Source of the DNA: Clostridiales bacterium
GTDB lineage: Bacteria; Bacillota; Clostridia; Saccharofermentanales; DTU023
Assembly (NCBI GenBank): GCA_004556455.1
Contig: SFGY01000029.1
Location: forward strand, 1 to 15,557
Direction of reading: 5' to 3'
Length of the DNA: 15,557 nt
In this document: one piece after another, positions 13,950 through 15,557 of the stretch
How the letters are laid out: each line of letters opens with the position of its first letter
Numbering within the stretch: position 1 is the first letter of the stretch
The notes under the pieces: generated by a model
Databases searched by the model: none
The model's input: the letters and a program-made list of their open reading frames with translations, nothing else
Told to the model about the DNA's origin: nothing
Program-made: the position numbers and the translations under genes

Positions 13950-15422
13950 TCAGCCTTCAGGCCAGCCCCAGGCGATATAACGCTCCAATTCTTTGTCAGC
14001 TTCAGGAGCTGCGTCCCTGCTGGACCTGACATGCTTCTCCAGCGCTTCAGTGACGTCAAGAATATCGTCCGGAAGCAAAAGGCTGCCGTCTTTTCCACTG
14101 AAGGAGGGGTACCACAGTGCTCCTCTTTCCTTCAAGTTAGAAATGCGCAATCCTCCCGTTGGCATTGTTTCCGTGGACAGGCCGATCAGGCCGACGCCAA
14201 AGGCCCTTCCACTCTGAAATCCGCTTTGATCTTCTTCCTTTTTTTCGACGATTTGACTCTGTGAGTTAAGTTCGAGTTCACAAATTTCAATATAGTCGTT
14301 CGCGTATTTGGGAATAACAAGATAAAACTCACTATACGTTGCGACGGGAGTCCAGTTTGTATCTTCTCCGCAGTCATAAGAAAGGACCGGACTCGGGCTT
14401 TGGTATTTATTCCATTTCCAGGAAAAAGCTGAAACCTCAGAAAGCAGTTCATGCAGCGACGGCCGGTCAGTAGCCGGTCCGAGACAGGCAAGAAGTCCCT
14501 GATACGGGCTATTCCAGGGATCACGACCAAAATCCCTGAGAATTCTGACATAGAGCGGATTCAGCTCTCTTTCACGGGGAAAGCTGAAGAGATAAAAAGG
14601 AGCCTCATTGTAAAAGAAACCTGCACCTGCAGGAGAATGCTGTCGGTAGACGATGTTCAGCCTTGCATTATCACTCAGAAAAAGGACGCTTTTCTCACGG
14701 CCATTTGCCGCGTCCTCCATGGCCTCCCGACGCACCATTTCCAACGTTTCTGCTACAGACTGATCGGCGACTCCGAGATAATCAGGCCGCGAATCATCAT
14801 TGTCAGAGTCATAGCTGAAACTGCGCATATGGTTTTCAATCGCGTCTCCCATATTCCGGGCTTCTCTGATAATATTTTCTTCAAAGAGAAGGTTCATATC
14901 GACCTGATCCTCCGGGAGTAAGGAAAGGGTTTTAACCAGCTCCTTATCTGATAAACGCTTGCCGCTTTTCAGATCAAAATTAGCGATCCACGACGTTCCG
15001 AGATTATCTTCCATGCCGTTGGAGCTGATGATTCTGACACTGAGCACCCCGGCGTAAATATTGGCCTCATAATAACAGGCAGCGTTGTAATAGAAAGGGA
15101 ATTCCTCTCCCTCCTGCATGTTCTCCTGCCAGAACTCATAGCTTTGCTGATAGTCTTCGGTCTTCTCCATAGCTTTGATTTCCTGATTCGCAGCACTCGC
15201 GTCAGCTGACTGAAGCAAAATTTCCGGCAGCGAAATACGAATAGTCACCTCTTGCCAGTCTTCGTTCTCACCATAGGCCTCAGCCACATCTTTCAAAGCT
15301 CTGGGGATGGGCCTGGTTCGAACAAAGGCCTGAACATTCTGATTTTCAGCCTGAGGCGACAGTGGCAGCAGAAATAAGCTCAGGCATAACGTCAGCAGGG
15401 TGATAAAAAAACGTCTTTTCAT
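13950..15422 (-). CDS. Exported protein with DUF4163/DUF3298-like (RsiV-type) domain
   Basis: 490 aa from the ATG at 15422, which has GGAG 6 nt upstream; an in-frame ATG at 15434 is less well placed. Residues 1-25 are a Sec signal peptide (cut near SPQA). Residues about 55-165 follow the DUF4163/DUF3298 plan: a paired strand with VTIRISLPEIL, an N-x-x-I helix (ANQEIKAME), YYEANIYAGVLSVRI, and then ANFDLKSGKRLSDKEL, close to the family's 'nfDlktGk' turn. The remaining 300 residues have no recognised family and include an acidic loop (about 202-215). There is no membrane helix or cytoplasmic anti-sigma part and no sigma factor gene beside it, so it is not RsiV itself. It is expected to be released or wall-associated. 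Function unknown. Confidence 0.78.
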   Translation of the reverse strand: MKRRFFITLLTLCLSLFLLPLSPQAENQNVQAFVRTRPIPRALKDVAEAYGENEDWQEVTIRISLPEILLQSADASAANQEIKAMEKTEDYQQSYEFWQENMQEGEEFPFYYNAACYYEANIYAGVLSVRIISSNGMEDNLGTSWIANFDLKSGKRLSDKELVKTLSLLPEDQVDMNLLFEENIIREARNMGDAIENHMRSFSYDSDNDDSRPDYLGVADQSVAETLEMVRREAMEDAANGREKSVLFLSDNARLNIVYRQHSPAGAGFFYNEAPFYLFSFPRERELNPLYVRILRDFGRDPWNSPYQGLLACLGPATDRPSLHELLSEVSAFSWKWNKYQSPSPVLSYDCGEDTNWTPVATYSEFYLVIPKYANDYIEICELELNSQSQIVEKKEEDQSGFQSGRAFGVGLIGLSTETMPTGGLRISNLKERGALWYPSFSGKDGSLLLPDDILDVTEALEKHVRSSRDAAPEADKELERYIAWGWPEG

Positions 15423-15440
15423 ACAGAACTCCATTCATAG

Positions 15441-15457
15441 ATCCTGCAAAGCAGGAT
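15441..15457 (-). other. Leader hairpin upstream of the exported-protein gene
   Basis: ATCCTGC/GCAGGAT make a perfect 7-bp stem with a 3-nt loop between the promoter and the start codon. It lies in the predicted 5' leader about 18 nt before the ATG at 15422 and just upstream of the ribosome binding site. It could affect mRNA stability or translation, or be an operator. No known riboswitch class was recognised. Confidence 0.45.
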
Positions 15458-15475
15458 GGCCAGCATATGATTGAC

Positions 15476-15503
15476 ATTATAAAAAAATATAAAAATTGAT
15501 CAA
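15476..15503 (-). promoter_or_regulatory. Promoter of the exported-protein gene
   Basis: On the minus strand TTGATC (15498-15503), a 16-bp AT-rich spacer and a perfect TATAAT (15476-15481) form a sigma-A-type promoter. The -35 sits in the palindrome TTGATCAA. Transcription would start near 15469, about 47 nt before the start codon. The stretch from 15504 to the window end has no supported gene. Confidence 0.75.
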
Positions 15504-15557
15504 TATTTTAAAAATAATGTAAATCTGCAGTCTATCCCCTTATTCATCATCCTGAAG

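Noticed and set aside
15471..15500. Plus-strand promoter starting with a perfect TTGACA.
   Set aside because: No acceptable -10 lies 16-18 bp downstream; the minus-strand promoter in the same stretch is much better.

Overview
The window reads as a chromosomal segment of a low-to-mid GC anaerobic Bacillota, most likely class Clostridia. Supporting signs are strong AGGAGG-type ribosome binding sites, sigma-A-like promoters, a YhaM-type OB/HD nuclease, a clostridial TetR_C_8-type regulator, a YibE/F protein and an MMPL transporter paired with an X-X-X-Leu-X-X-Gly heptad protein. The species cannot be named from the sequence. There are no rRNA, tRNA, CRISPR, integrase or transposase genes.

Layout. 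(1) 55-2424, minus strand: a cyclophilin-type peptidyl-prolyl isomerase lipoprotein, preceded by a coupled set of TetR regulator, OB-fold half and HD-domain half. The two halves look like one YhaM-type exonuclease gene broken by an internal out-of-frame deletion. (2) 2649-5615, plus strand: an exported metallophosphoesterase with a purple-acid-phosphatase-like fold, a strong terminator, and a YibE/F membrane protein whose 3' end overlaps the next gene tail-to-tail by 82 bp. (3) 5534-10472: a divergent locus with a TetR-type repressor on the minus strand, an RND/MMPL transporter on the plus strand, and a secreted or lipid-anchored heptad-repeat partner. Two matching 13-bp palindromes (TGACY-N3-RGTCA) lie over the two divergent -35 boxes, so the repressor probably controls both itself and the transporter operon. 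(4) 10473-10999: the deleted remnant of a DUF1016/YhcG-type PD-(D/E)XK nuclease, which carries a perfect 12-bp hairpin. (5) 11000-13849, plus strand: an XRE-type regulator with a helical C-terminal part, followed by an ABC half-transporter exporter. An in-frame tandem duplication of the ABC gene's 3' end lies just after its stop. (6) 13950-15422, minus strand: an exported protein resembling the DUF4163/DUF3298 (RsiV-type) extracellular fold, with a clear promoter near the right edge.

Together the genes suggest an envelope and export region: two regulated transporters with local regulators, several exported proteins, and traces of gene decay (the split exonuclease and the nuclease remnant). 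No new defence or mobile system is evident. The most informative signals are the paired TetR operators with the MMPL/heptad-protein operon, the split OB/HD gene, and the nuclease remnant whose hairpin may now end the transporter transcript.
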